This document shows, one piece after another, positions 1 to 7,892 of a stretch of DNA of 40,462 bases. The position numbers and the translations under genes are program-made. How positions within the stretch are numbered: the first letter of the stretch is position 1; each line of letters begins with the position of its first letter. The DNA comes from Acetobacteraceae bacterium (GTDB lineage Bacteria; Pseudomonadota; Alphaproteobacteria; Acetobacterales; Acetobacteraceae): positions 1 to 40,462 of the forward strand of contig JAIYDD010000112.1 in the NCBI GenBank assembly GCA_027487675.1. Direction: 5' to 3'. A model generated the notes under the pieces. That model was not told where the DNA came from. It made no database searches and worked only from the letters and a program-made list of their open reading frames with translations.

Positions 1-200
1 ATCGCACGCCATTGGCAGCCGGTGCCGAGAACGTAGAGCAGACCATTGACCACCTCGCGCAGGTTCACCGTCCGCGCGTTGCCGCCGCGCTTCGCCGGCG
101 GGATCATCCCGGCGATCAGCGCCCACTCGGCATCGGTCATGTCACTGGGGTAGCGCAGCCTGCTCCGGTCGTACCGAGACCGGTTCTCCGTCGTCCACAT
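1..200 (-). mobile_element. IS5-family transposase, N-terminal part (cut by window edge)
   Basis: Reading the minus strand from an ATG at 200 gives 66 residues that run off the left edge. They contain the typical N-terminal block of IS5-group DDE transposases (DUF4096 type): a TDAEWALI motif, then IPPAKRGG, then a VLGTGCQWRA stretch. The protein would bind the element ends and catalyse cut-and-paste transposition, but the catalytic DDE core lies outside the window, so completeness cannot be judged. The upstream terminal inverted repeat is probably near 263-277 (GCGGACAGACAC), where the sequence changes character before the resolvase remnant. That boundary is a guess. Confidence 0.8.
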
Positions 201-344
201 CTGCAACGCCTCCGCGAATCGCTCCAGCCGAGCGAATCACAGCGGACTCAACGGATTCAAGATGTTCGCGGACAGACACTAAGAGCAGGAGACGAAAAAC
301 GCGCTGCTGCCTGTCTGCGAGAAAACCCTCGGGCAACGTGGCGA

Positions 345-554
345 GTGGCCGGGCTGCGTGCTGCTCGTGATGTCCGTGGTGCCCGGCTTGGCAGGCCGCC
401 TGCTCTCGACGAGGCGCAGGTCCGCGCGGCGCGGGCGATGCTCGCCAGCGGCACGATGACGGCGACCGAGGTGGCGCGGCAGATCGGGTGCAGCGCCAGC
501 ACGCTTTACCGCTACGTCCCCGGCGGCAGGTCGGGACTCGACGCAGCGGCATAG
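345..554 (+). pseudogene. Serine recombinase (resolvase/invertase) C-terminal remnant
   Basis: Only the C-terminal end of a Hin/Tn3-resolvase-type serine recombinase is recognisable. A GLRAAR...GARLGRPPALD linker is followed by a helix-turn-helix, MTATEVARQIGCSASTLYRY, and a short tail ending at the TAG at 552-554. The catalytic N-terminal domain (about 120-140 residues with the nucleophilic serine) is absent. The frame upstream of about 345 has no resolvase similarity and runs into the presumed end of the IS element. The IS insertion, or a deletion with it, probably destroyed the gene. This is a fragment and should not be functional. Confidence 0.7.
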
Positions 555-598
555 GCGGTGATCCCATCGAGGTGGCACTGCGGCAGCGTGGCTATGCG

Positions 599-961
599 CT
601 ACGCGGCCACCCTCGGATCGCGGCCAATGGCGATGGCCGCCTTGGCCGTCACCGCCTTCTGGCGGGCCTCCTCCACGGTCGCCGCGTCCAGTCGCACGCG
701 CTTGAACTCGCCCCCGGAGCGCCAGCGCAGGAAGAAGGACCGGCTGCCCGAGGGATGGACCCGCGCCACGAGGCCCCTGACCGTCGTGTCCGACAGGTCC
801 ACCGGCTTCTTGAGGCGCTGGATGGCCCACCCGTCGAGCTTCCGGTCGGTTAGGCCCGTCCGTCGCGCCTTCCGAACTGGTGTCGAGGCCGACGCGGCGT
901 CTTCGGCCGCCAAGGGCGGGCTGCTGGCGTCGGAGGGGATCGGCAAGGGGGGCAGGGGCAC
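599..961 (-). pseudogene. Tyrosine integrase, truncated to its arm-binding N-terminal domain
   Basis: This 120-residue product matches the N-terminal DUF4102 (arm-type DNA-binding) domain of phage and genomic-island integrases: LTDRKLDGWAIQRLK, then RGLVARVHPSGSRSFFLRW, then ATVEEARQKAVTAKAAIAIG. The frame stops exactly where the core-binding domain should begin. The roughly 280-residue catalytic part with the R-H-R-Y residues is missing. The first 35 residues are low-complexity and may not belong to the original start. Such integrases sit beside the attachment site they use, with the gene start nearest att. Here that side faces the gene-free stretch at 962-1140 before ispE, so this looks like the decayed border of an integrated element. 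Confidence 0.75.
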
Positions 962-1101
962 AAGGACTCGGCAGGGGCACGAACCATAGCCCTCGGCCCT
1001 CTCGATAGAATCTCCCGAAAATCAGCCGCTTACGTCTGGCCTACGGGAGCGACATCCACATCCGGCTCCGCTCCCAGACGTGAAGCCTCCCTGTTTGACT
1101 T

Positions 1102-1138
1102 GCCCCGCTGGCCCAACGGCCGCGGGGCTTTCTTTTTT
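1102..1138 (+). terminator. Rho-independent terminator with no visible upstream gene
   Basis: A GC stem (GCCCCGC at 1102-1108 pairing with GCGGGGC at 1122-1128, extended by GGCC/GGCC around a CAAC loop) is followed by TTTCTTTTTT on the plus strand. This is a strong intrinsic terminator for rightward transcription. No plus-strand gene or recognisable tRNA ends just upstream, so it is probably the leftover end of the gene into which the element inserted, or of a small RNA. On the minus strand the U-tract is missing, so it would serve ispE poorly. Confidence 0.75.
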
Positions 1139-1149
1139 CGTGGCCGCGC

Positions 1150-2022
1150 TCAGGCCGGCGCGCCGCCCCAGCGCCACCAGGCCGGAGGCAGCTGAGCCGC
1201 GGCGGCCGCCGCCTCGGCGGGTGTGGGGAAGAGGCCGAAGCAGGTCGCGCCCGAGCCGCTCATCCGCGCCAGCAGGCAGCCGGGCCGGGCGGCGATCGCC
1301 GCCAGCACCTCGGCGACCGGCGGGCAGAGCGCGATCGCCGGCGCCTCCAGGTCGTTGCCGAGCGGGCGCAGCCAGTCGGCCAGCGCCGCGGCATCCCCGA
1401 ACCCGTCCGGCGCCTCGGCGGGGGGGCGGAAGCCGGGCGCGCGGGCGCGGAAGACGGCGGGGGTGGCCAGCGCCAGGCGCGGATTGGCCAGCAGCAGGCC
1501 GAAGCGCGGCAGGCCGGGCGCGGGCCCCAGCAGCTCGCCGATGCCCTGCATCCGCGCCGGGCGGCCCGCCAGGCAGACCGGCACGTCGGCGCCGAGCGTC
1601 GCGGCGATGCCGCGCAGCGCCGCCCCGCTGAGCCCGAGCCCCCAGAGAAGGTCGAGCGCGCGCAGCGCGGCCGCGGCATCGGCCGAGCCGCCGCCGATCC
1701 CCGACGCCACCGGCAGGCGCTTGCCGAGCGTCAGCGCCGCGCGCGGCTCGATCCCGGCCCGGGCCGCCAGGGCGCGGGCGGCGCGCAGCACCAGGTTGTC
1801 GGGCTCGGCCGCCAGCGCGCCGGCCTCCGGCCCCTCGACCCGCAGGCCGAGCGAGCCGGCGGGCGCGGCGTTGAGGTCGTCGCCGACCCCGGCGAAGACC
1901 ACCAGGCTGTCGAGCAGGTGGTAGCCATCCGGCCGCCGCCCGGTGACGCGCAGGAACAGGTTGACCTTGGCGGCGGCGAATTCGGCGACGGCGCCGGGGA
2001 CCGCCGGCGCGCCTTCAGTCAC
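1150..2022 (-). CDS. ispE: 4-diphosphocytidyl-2-C-methyl-D-erythritol kinase
   Basis: IspE is the cytoplasmic GHMP-family kinase that phosphorylates CDP-methylerythritol at the 2-hydroxyl in the non-mevalonate (MEP) isoprenoid pathway. The 290-residue product has the family's usual length. Visible landmarks are the N-terminal [19 protein letters not shown] (about residues 17-35, catalytic Lys 19), the GHMP ATP-binding loop [15 protein letters not shown] (about 104-118), and [11 protein letters not shown] (146-156, catalytic Asp 148). Its ATG overlaps the end of the upstream TPR lipoprotein gene by 8 bases, so the two are cotranscribed and probably translationally coupled. This is a core gene. 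The jump from mobile-element debris to core genome happens just downstream of its stop. Confidence 0.95.
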   Translation of the reverse strand: MTEGAPAVPGAVAEFAAAKVNLFLRVTGRRPDGYHLLDSLVVFAGVGDDLNAAPAGSLGLRVEGPEAGALAAEPDNLVLRAARALAARAGIEPRAALTLGKRLPVASGIGGGSADAAAALRALDLLWGLGLSGAALRGIAATLGADVPVCLAGRPARMQGIGELLGPAPGLPRFGLLLANPRLALATPAVFRARAPGFRPPAEAPDGFGDAAALADWLRPLGNDLEAPAIALCPPVAEVLAAIAARPGCLLARMSGSGATCFGLFPTPAEAAAAAAQLPPAWWRWGGAPA

Positions 2023-3730
2023 TCCGCTGCGCCGTCGCGGCGGGCGGGGTGGCCAGGCCGTCGCGCAGCTTGGCCTCGATCTTCGGGATCTCGGCCGCCT
2101 CGGGCTCCAGCCGCAGGGCGCGAAGCCATTGGAACTCGGCCTCGCGCCGGCGGCCGGCCGCCCAGTAGGCGTCGCCCAGGTGGTCGTTGATGACGCTGTT
2201 GCGCGGCTCCAGCTCCACCGCGCGTTCCAGCCAGCGGATGGCGGCGGGCACGTCGCCCAGCTTGAACAGCGCCCAGCCCAGGCTGTCCACGATGTTGCCG
2301 TCGTTCGGGCGCAGCTCGACGGCGCGTTCCAGCATGCGCCGCGCCTCCGGCAGGTTCCGGCCGAGCTCCACCCAGGTATAGGCCAGGTAGTTCAGCACAT
2401 AGGGCTGCTCGGGCGAGAGGCTCAGCGCGCGCTGGAAATCGGCCTCGGCGCGCGGCCAGTTGCCGGACCGCTCATGCGCGATGCCGCGGGCGTAGAACAG
2501 CGGCCAGTCGCCGGCGGCGGGGTTCGGGATGCGCGCCAGCGCCTCGTCATAGGCGGCCGCGGCCTCGGCGAAGCGGCTGCGCTGGCGGAACAGGTCGCCG
2601 AGCCGCGCCATCGGCTGCGGCGCCTCCCGCGCTTCGTCGGACAGGCGCCGCAGCGCCGCCTCGGCCTCGGCCAGCCGGTCCATCCGGTCGAGCAGCACGG
2701 CGCGGCGCAGGACGACCACGCGCGCCAGCGGGTCGCCGGACGCGACCTGGCCGAGCACCGCATGGGCGGTCTCCGGATGCCGCTCCTCGGCATAGTGCTC
2801 GGCGATCAGCAGCAGGGCGGGCACGAAGCCCGGGCGGAGGCGCAGCGACAGGCGCGCCAGCACCAGCGCCGCCTCCCCCGCGCCCTGGCCGCGCAGCGCG
2901 GCGGCGAGCGCCAGCTGGGCCTCGGCCATGCCGTCGGTCGGGCCGGCGACGCCGCGGCCGCCCAGCAGCGCGCGGCGGCCGGCTTCCGTCGTCGCGGCGA
3001 TCGCGAAGTCGCCGAGGCCGCCCGCCAGCCCGTCCAGCAGGCGCATCGCCTCCGCCTCCCGCCCCGCGCGGGCCAGGATGCCGCCGGCCAGCTGCAGCAG
3101 CCGGAGCGAGGCATCGGGGCTTTCGGCCAGCGCCATGCGGGCATAGCGTTCCGCATCGCGGCCACGGCCCGCCTGTTCGGCGATCAGCGCCAGGTGCAGG
3201 GCATGGATGCCGCGCAGCCGGCCGGTTTCGGCCAGCGGCCGCAGGAGGGCGACGGCCTGGTCGGTCTGCCCCCGGCCCTGCAGCGCCCAGGCGAGCAGCA
3301 GCGGCTGCAGCACCTGGCTGGGGCCCTGGCGCGGCATGGCGCGGATGCGGCTTTCGGCGCGGTCCCAGCGGCCGGCCTGCGCCTCCACCCCCACCAGCAG
3401 CAGGGCGGCGGCCTGGTTGTCCGGCAGGCGGCGGGCCAGGCGCACGGCATCCGCCCTTCCGTCGAGCAGGGCGGCCAGGAAGGCCCGGCCCAGGATCTCC
3501 GGCTGGTCGGGGTCCCTCCGCAGCGCCTCGAGCAGGGCGTCGGCGGCGGCGGCGGTGTCGGTCTCGGCCTGCGCGAAGCGGCCGGCGAGGTAGCTGCCGA
3601 ACACGCCGCCGGGCTCGGCCCGCGCGGTCGCGGCGGGCAGCGCCGGCGCCGGGGTGCCGGCGGCGCCGCAGGCCGAAAGCAGCGCGGCCGCGAGCAGGAG
3701 AGCCCGCCGGGCTGGGAACAGGGAGGACAT
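2015..3730 (-). CDS. TPR-repeat lipoprotein
   Basis: A 571-residue protein with an N-terminal signal ending in a lipobox (LLSAC, Cys about 21), then Ala/Arg-rich helical repeats typical of tetratricopeptide (TPR) solenoids. The clearest units are in the C-terminal third: [22 protein letters not shown]-type helices, then [32 protein letters not shown] and the following [14 protein letters not shown] block. It should be anchored to a membrane facing the periplasm and act as a protein-binding scaffold; the partner is unknown. The ATG at 3730 is preferred over an in-frame GTG six bases earlier. The gene runs directly into ispE with an 8-base overlap. A TPR protein next to ispE is frequent in Rhodospirillales-like genomes; a functional link to isoprenoid synthesis is not shown. 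Confidence 0.85.
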   Translation of the reverse strand: MSSLFPARRALLLAAALLSACGAAGTPAPALPAATARAEPGGVFGSYLAGRFAQAETDTAAAADALLEALRRDPDQPEILGRAFLAALLDGRADAVRLARRLPDNQAAALLLVGVEAQAGRWDRAESRIRAMPRQGPSQVLQPLLLAWALQGRGQTDQAVALLRPLAETGRLRGIHALHLALIAEQAGRGRDAERYARMALAESPDASLRLLQLAGGILARAGREAEAMRLLDGLAGGLGDFAIAATTEAGRRALLGGRGVAGPTDGMAEAQLALAAALRGQGAGEAALVLARLSLRLRPGFVPALLLIAEHYAEERHPETAHAVLGQVASGDPLARVVVLRRAVLLDRMDRLAEAEAALRRLSDEAREAPQPMARLGDLFRQRSRFAEAAAAYDEALARIPNPAAGDWPLFYARGIAHERSGNWPRAEADFQRALSLSPEQPYVLNYLAYTWVELGRNLPEARRMLERAVELRPNDGNIVDSLGWALFKLGDVPAAIRWLERAVELEPRNSVINDHLGDAYWAAGRRREAEFQWLRALRLEPEAAEIPKIEAKLRDGLATPPAATAQRSD

Positions 3731-4019
3731 GTCCACAACCTAGCAGCGAAGCCGCGGCCGGCGCCACGCCGGCGTGTCCCGCAGGACACGATCCGCGGCC
3801 GGGCGATGCAGCGGGGACACGGCACGTGCAGCCCCGGTCGGGCACCCCGGGCGCCGCACCCTACCCCCCCACCATCCGGGCGGGAGGGGGCGCGTCTCTC
3901 CGCGGCCGCGCCATGCGATGGCCCCGGCCGGTGCGGTGCGGAAACTTGCCAACCGGGCGCGGGTGCCCCAGCGTTGGCGCCTCCACCCCGCGGCGCGGGT
4001 TGGAACGGCTCCGCGGGGG
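3731..4019. other. Divergent intergenic region, TPR lipoprotein / amidase
   Basis: This 289-base gap separates divergent genes, so it should hold two promoters. I see no convincing -35/-10 pair, operator or RNA gene. The amidase frame is open back to 3774, but that upstream part is Arg/Pro-rich and does not resemble the family. Confidence 0.4.
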
Positions 4020-5213
4020 ATGACGGGGATGGAGGATCGGGTCGGCGCCTATGTGCCGGGCGGCACGCTGGACATGCCGGGGAGTGCGGGCGGCCCGCTC
4101 GACGGGCTGAGCTTCGCGGCCAAGGACCTCTACGACATCGCCGGCCTGCCCACCAGCTACGGCAACCCCGACTGGGCGCGCACCCACCCGCCTGCCGCCG
4201 CCACCGCGCCCGCCATCGCGGCGCTGCTGGCGGCCGGCGCGCATCTGCGCGGCAAGACCAAGACCGTCGAGCTGGCCTACGGGCTGACCGGGGAGAACGT
4301 GCACCACGGCACGCCGCTCAACCCGGCGGCGCCGGAGCGGTTTCCGGGCGGGTCCTCCTGCGGCTCGGCGGCCGCCGTCGCGGCGGGGATGGTGGATTTC
4401 GCCATGGGCTCGGACACCGGCGGGTCGGTGCGCATCCCGGCCTCCTATTGCGGGATCTTCGGCATCCGCCCCTCCTGGGGCGCGGTCAACCTGGCGGGCG
4501 CCTGCGCGCTGGCGCCGAGCTTCGACACGGCGGGCTGGTTCGCCGCCACCGCCGCGGTGCTGCGCCGGGTCGGCGAGGTGCTGCTGCCGGAAGGCGGGGA
4601 GGCGCCGCTCGGCCCGCTGCTGAAGGTGCAGGAGGCCTGGGTGAACGCGGTGCCCGGCACCGCCACCGCGCTGGCCCCGGGCCTGGCGGCCGCCGAGCGG
4701 CTGCTGGGCCCCGCCCTGCCGGTGAACCTGGTGCCGGAGACGGTGGACCTTCTGTACGAGCGGTTCCGCATCGCGCAGGCGGCCGAGGCCTGGGCGACGC
4801 TCGGCGCCTGGGTGGAGGCGACGAAGCCCGCCTTCGGCCCCGGCGTCGGCGAACGCTTCGCCGCCGCCCGGGCCGTGGGGCCGGAGGCGGCCGAGCAGGC
4901 GCGGCGCTTCCGCGCCGGCTTCGCCGCCCGGCTGCGGGCGCTGCTGGCCGGGGGGGCGGTGCTGGCCTATCCGACCTCCCCGGTGCCGGCGCCGCGGCTG
5001 GACGCGGATGCGGCGACGCAGCAGGCGGTGCGGGAACGCACCCTGGCGGTGACCGCGATCGCCGGCATGGCCGGGCTGTGCGAGGTGAGCATCCCGGCGG
5101 CGCGCAGCGAGGGCGCGCCGGTGGGCCTTTCGCTGGTCGCGGCGCCGGGGCGCGACCGGGCGCTGCTGGCGCTGGCCGAGCGGCTGGCGTCGGAGCTGCG
5201 CCTGGCGGGCTGA
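4020..5213 (+). CDS. Amidase (amidase-signature family)
   Basis: A 397-residue member of the amidase-signature hydrolases, which cleave amide bonds with a Ser-cisSer-Lys triad. The triad is visible: Lys 35 in LSFAAKDLYDIAG, the serine pair in FPGGSSCGSA (112-113), and the nucleophile Ser 136 in GSDTGGSVRIPAS. It is shorter than GatA-type enzymes (about 490) and lies close to the compact amidases often annotated simply as amidase. The substrate cannot be predicted. The frame is open for 82 codons upstream, but those residues are Arg/Pro-rich with no similarity, so the ATG at 4020 is chosen; ATG 4029 is also possible. The GNAT acetyltransferase follows 77 bases downstream in the same direction and may be cotranscribed. 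Confidence 0.85.
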   Translation: MTGMEDRVGAYVPGGTLDMPGSAGGPLDGLSFAAKDLYDIAGLPTSYGNPDWARTHPPAAATAPAIAALLAAGAHLRGKTKTVELAYGLTGENVHHGTPLNPAAPERFPGGSSCGSAAAVAAGMVDFAMGSDTGGSVRIPASYCGIFGIRPSWGAVNLAGACALAPSFDTAGWFAATAAVLRRVGEVLLPEGGEAPLGPLLKVQEAWVNAVPGTATALAPGLAAAERLLGPALPVNLVPETVDLLYERFRIAQAAEAWATLGAWVEATKPAFGPGVGERFAAARAVGPEAAEQARRFRAGFAARLRALLAGGAVLAYPTSPVPAPRLDADAATQQAVRERTLAVTAIAGMAGLCEVSIPAARSEGAPVGLSLVAAPGRDRALLALAERLASELRLAG

Positions 5214-5290
5214 CCCGCCCCCCGCGCCGCGCCCTTCGCCCGCGCCGCGATCCGGGCTATGGGGGGCAGCCCGGTCCAGCGACGACAGAG

Positions 5291-5848
5291 ATGCAGATCC
5301 GCGACGCCACCCCAGCCGACGTGCCGGCCCTGACGGCGATCTACGCCCATCACGTGCTGCACGGCGCCGGCACCTTCGAGGAGGTGCCCCCCGACGCGGC
5401 CGAGATGGCCGAGCGCCTGGCGCGAATCCTGGGGCGCGGCTGGGCCTGGCTGGTCGCCGAGGCGCAGCCGGGGGAGGGCGTGGCCGGCGAGGTGCTGGGC
5501 TTCGCCTATTTCGGCCAGTTCCGCGACCGCTCCGCCTATCGCTACACCGCGGAGGACGCGATCTACGTGCGCGACGACGTGCGCGGCCAGGGCGTGGGCA
5601 AGGCGCTGGTGCAGGCGCTGCTGGACCGGGCGGAGGCGCAGGGCTTCCGCCAGATGCTCGCGGTGATCGGCGACAGCGACAATGTGGGGTCGATCGGGCT
5701 GCACGTCTCGCTCGGCTTCCGGCGCGCCGGCGTGCTGAAGGCGGCCGGGCTGAAATTCGGCCGCTGGGTGGACGTGGTGTTCATGCAGCGCAGCCTGGGC
5801 GAGGGCGAGCGCGACCTCGGCGCCGACGGCGACACCAGGGCCGGCTGA
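5291..5848 (+). CDS. GNAT N-acetyltransferase, phosphinothricin acetyltransferase-like
   Basis: A 185-residue GNAT enzyme that would transfer acetyl from acetyl-CoA to an amine. It starts MQIRDATPADVPALTAIYAHHV, typical of the PAT/Bar/MddA subgroup, which acetylates phosphinothricin or methionine sulfone/sulfoximine-like compounds. The acetyl-CoA pyrophosphate loop is seen as VRGQGVGKAL, and the subgroup's GDSDNVGSIGLHVSLGF and KFGRWVDVVFMQR blocks are present near the C-terminus. The family is well supported, but the exact substrate is not. The roughly 15-residue acidic tail after MQRSLGEGE is unusual and probably disordered. It lies 77 bases after the amidase gene and is convergent with the next small membrane protein. 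Confidence 0.88.
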   Translation: MQIRDATPADVPALTAIYAHHVLHGAGTFEEVPPDAAEMAERLARILGRGWAWLVAEAQPGEGVAGEVLGFAYFGQFRDRSAYRYTAEDAIYVRDDVRGQGVGKALVQALLDRAEAQGFRQMLAVIGDSDNVGSIGLHVSLGFRRAGVLKAAGLKFGRWVDVVFMQRSLGEGERDLGADGDTRAG

Positions 5849-5895
5849 CCGCCCCCGTCCCGCCGCGCGGGACCGCGGGCGGCGCCGGCGCGGCT

Positions 5896-6276
5896 TCAGC
5901 GCAGCAGCGACATCAGGGCGGCGGCGGTCCACAGCGCCAGCGCCAGCAGCCCGATCCGCTCGGCATGCCACAGCAGGCGGCGGCGCAGGGTTTCCGCCAG
6001 GCGGCGCTGGATCTCGCTGCGCGACAGCACGGCGGCGAATTCCGGGCGCAGCGCGCGGATCTCGGCCCAGGTCTCGCCATGCCGCAGGTCGCGGCGGGAG
6101 GCACTCCAGGCCGAGACCAGCAGCACCACGGCCACCACCGCCGCCAGGTCCGCGCCCATCCGGAAGGCCAGCGCCGCATCGAAGGACAGCGCCAGCATCA
6201 CCAGCCCGATGGCGAGCCCGGCGAAGCCGAGCCCCCGGCGGATGCTGCGGTCGGCGAAAGCCTCGATCACGTCCAT
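5896..6276 (-). CDS. Small membrane protein of unknown function
   Basis: 126 residues with three hydrophobic segments: about 13-38 (GLGFAGLAIGLVMLALSF), about 41-58 (GADLAAVVAVVLLVSA), and the C-terminal about 105-125 (IGLLALALWTAAALMSLL). Between the second and third lies a charged loop, RRDLRHGETWAEIRALRPEF, plus an Arg-rich helix. I do not recognise a family. It lies 154 bases downstream of the Rrf2 regulator on the same strand and may be in its transcription unit. The ATG at 6276 is the first start in a frame that keeps normal composition. Confidence 0.65.
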   Translation of the reverse strand: MDVIEAFADRSIRRGLGFAGLAIGLVMLALSFDAALAFRMGADLAAVVAVVLLVSAWSASRRDLRHGETWAEIRALRPEFAAVLSRSEIQRRLAETLRRRLLWHAERIGLLALALWTAAALMSLLR

Positions 6277-6430
6277 GGCGTCCTGTCCCTGGCGGTGCGG
6301 ATCACAGCATCAACGCAAGATCGGCCTGACGGAAAGTGAAAAGCTGCACGGACGGCGTCCGCCGCGGTGCCCCCGGGCCGCCGGCTGCGCGCCGCCGCGC
6401 CAACCCCGGCGCCGGCTGCCCAGCGCCGCA

Positions 6431-6844
6431 TCAGGCCGCACCCAGCCGCCCGGCCAGCGCATCCAGGCGCACCCCGCCGAGGCTGGTTTCCAGCGCCCGC
6501 TCCGCCTCGTCGAAGGTGGCGCGCAGCAGGGGGGGCACGGCGCGGCCGAGCGGATCGGCGGCGGCGCCGCGATGGGTCGGCAGCAGCGGCAAGGCGGGGC
6601 GGCGCATCGCCGCCCAGACCTCGGCGAGGGTGATCTCGGCCGGCGGGCGGGCCAGCACCGCCCCGCCCGGGCCGCGGCGGATCCGCAGCAGCCCGGCGCG
6701 CGCCAGCTGGCCCGCCAGGCGGCGGATCACCACCGGGTTGGTCCCGACGCTCTGCGCGATGCGCCCGCTGGTGGCCTGGCCGCCGGGCTCGGCGGCGAGC
6801 AGCAGGAGGATGTGGACGGCTACGGCGAAGCGCGTGGCAACCAT
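6431..6844 (-). CDS. Rrf2-family transcriptional regulator lacking the cysteine cluster
   Basis: A 137-residue Rrf2-type winged-helix regulator: MVATRFAVAVHILLLLA (helix 1), then the recognition region SGRIAQSVGTNPVVIRRLAGQL and the wing RIRRGPGGAVLARPPAEITL. Fe-S members such as IscR, NsrR and RirA carry three cysteines near residues 90-105. This protein has no cysteine at all, so it belongs with the cofactor-free group (YwnA/CymR-like), and a metal or redox-cluster signal is unlikely. It is divergent from mmcB across a 90-base gap that contains a LexA-type box. It may control itself and the downstream small membrane protein gene. Confidence 0.85.
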   Translation of the reverse strand: MVATRFAVAVHILLLLAAEPGGQATSGRIAQSVGTNPVVIRRLAGQLARAGLLRIRRGPGGAVLARPPAEITLAEVWAAMRRPALPLLPTHRGAAADPLGRAVPPLLRATFDEAERALETSLGGVRLDALAGRLGAA

Positions 6845-6912
6845 GGCGGGGGCATCACGCGCAACCCCCGGTCGTGGTTCCTTGGCCGGCCTGCAAGGAT
6901 TGACGCGGCGCC

Positions 6913-6927
6913 GAACATAGCGCGAAC
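6913..6927 (+). promoter_or_regulatory. LexA (SOS) box upstream of mmcB
   Basis: The sequence GAAC-ATAGCGC-GAAC matches exactly the alphaproteobacterial LexA operator GAAC-N7-GAAC (equivalently GTTC-N7-GTTC). It ends 7 bases before the mmcB ATG, where bound LexA would block transcription start or elongation. mmcB was named as a mitomycin C-induced SOS gene in Caulobacter, so site and gene agree. The box also lies 69 bases upstream of the divergent Rrf2 gene. Confidence 0.85.
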
Positions 6928-6934
6928 ATGCGGC

Positions 6935-7462
6935 ATGGCCGATACGCTGTTCCTGCCGGCGTCTGCGCCGGGGTCCCCGCCAGGGCCGCCGCCTGCCGCG
7001 CCCGGCGCCGCCGAGCGGACGCTGGCGGTGTGCCGGGCCGCGACGCGGCTCTGCGCCCGGCTGGGCTGGGCGCCGGTGACGGAGATGCCGCTGCCGAACG
7101 GCAGGCGCGCCGACATCCTGGCGCTGCTGCCGGATGGCGGGTTCCGCGTGATCGAGGTGAAGTCCTGCGCGCGCGACTTCCTGGCGGATGGGAAATGGCC
7201 GGACTACCGGGCGTTCTGCGACGGGCTGTTCTTCGCGGTGGACCTGGACTTCCCGCAGGCGCTGATCCCCGAGGATGTCGGGCTGATGGTGGCGGAAGGG
7301 CCGGACGCGACGCTGCTGCGGGATGCGCCCGAGCATCGGCTGGCGCCGGCCCGGCGCAAGGCGCTGCTGCACCGCTATGCGGTGGTGGCGGCGGGCCGGC
7401 TGGTGGCGGCGCAGGACCCGGCGGGCTGGGCGGAGATGCGGGCGGCGCTGCGGGTGGAGTGA
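6935..7462 (+). CDS. mmcB: MmcB-family DNA repair protein
   Basis: The 175-residue product matches MmcB, an SOS-regulated protein of alphaproteobacteria with a PD-(D/E)XK nuclease-like core. After a Pro/Ala-rich N-terminus comes RLGWAPVTEMPLPNGRRADILALLPDGGF, then FRVIEVKSCARDFLADGKWPDYR: the Asp, the Glu-X-Lys pair and the following region form the expected nuclease motif. The C-terminal part includes CDGLFFAVDLDFP and LMVAEGPDA. In Caulobacter the gene is induced by mitomycin C; the biochemical activity is inferred, not proven. The ATG at 6935 is chosen because it lies just after the LexA box; an ATG at 6928 is out of frame. Confidence 0.9.
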   Translation: MADTLFLPASAPGSPPGPPPAAPGAAERTLAVCRAATRLCARLGWAPVTEMPLPNGRRADILALLPDGGFRVIEVKSCARDFLADGKWPDYRAFCDGLFFAVDLDFPQALIPEDVGLMVAEGPDATLLRDAPEHRLAPARRKALLHRYAVVAAGRLVAAQDPAGWAEMRAALRVE

Positions 7463-7674
7463 CGGCCGGGCGGGCTTTCGGGGCGCTGTGGTACTTTGGC
7501 CTTTTGGCAATTTTGGCACTTTATCGGTGCTTTCGCGGGGCGGGCGCGGCGCGGCGGGCTGCGCGCAAGCGCCATCGCCGGGGTGCGCGGCGCACACCGG
7601 GGGCCTGGAGTCCTGGGGGTTGATCGAAGGGTCGGGCGGGGGTGGGTGGGGTGGGGGCCGTGGGCGCATGCCCG

Positions 7675-7689
7675 GAACATAATGTGAAC
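7675..7689 (+). promoter_or_regulatory. Second LexA-type box, no assigned gene
   Basis: GAAC-ATAATGT-GAAC is again an exact GAAC-N7-GAAC match, and its spacer resembles that of the mmcB site. The first ATG to the right (7691) opens only a low-complexity 70-codon frame. To the left no credible minus-strand gene starts nearby. It may control an unannotated small gene or RNA, or be the orphaned operator of a lost SOS gene. Confidence 0.6.
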
Positions 7690-7822
7690 AATGCAGCGAT
7701 GGCAAGCGGAAAGAACGGGCGCGGCGGGCTGGCCACGTGGTGCCGGACGGACGGCGCGCGCCGCGTCGGCGGCCTGGCGCCCCGATCCGGATGATGCCAG
7801 GAGGGCGGTGCCGACCAGGGCC

Positions 7823-7876
7823 GGGGTCCGGGGTGCGGCGCGCACCCCGGCGGGAGCGCGAGGGCGGCGCCCTCGC
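7823..7876 (+). repeat. Double-hairpin intergenic repeat, copy A
   Basis: A GGGGTC lead is followed by a perfect 10-bp stem (CCGGGGTGCG / CGCACCCCGG, 3-base loop), a GGCGGGAG linker, and a second perfect 8-bp stem (GCGAGGGC / GCCCTCGC). The same architecture recurs at 26481-26539, and in opposite orientation at 26321-26382 and 35610-35672. It lies just past the hldE stop and could act as a transcription or mRNA-stability barrier. Confidence 0.7.
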
Positions 7877-7892
7877 CCTTTCCTCCCGTTGA

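Larger units (their letters stand above)
7463..7892. other. Gene-poor region between mmcB and hldE
   Basis: These 430 bases hold no convincing gene. They begin with a short AT-richer patch (about 7488-7530, with repeated TTTTGGCA-like words) that could be a promoter, followed by G-rich sequence, a perfect LexA-type box at 7675-7689 and a double-hairpin repeat at 7823-7876. A 70-codon frame from ATG 7691 to 7903 begins one base after the box. It is Arg/Ala/Pro-rich, runs through the repeat and overlaps the hldE end, so I do not call it. Confidence 0.5.

Noticed and set aside
1000-1100. A tRNA or tRNA 3' fragment used as attachment site
   Set aside because: A GGGAGC/GCTCCC pairing and a CCCA end are present, but there is no TTCRA T-loop, no anticodon arm and no consistent acceptor stem.
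3774-4019. An 82-residue N-terminal extension of the amidase
   Set aside because: The extension is Arg/Pro-rich without family similarity. The conserved part begins shortly after ATG 4020.
1943-5848. A 1301-codon open frame across ispE, the TPR gene and the amidase
   Set aside because: It is antisense or out of frame to well-recognised genes. Its composition is Arg/Gly/Ala/Gln-rich, as expected of GC-rich shadow frames. Only the last 186 codons (the GNAT protein) are real.
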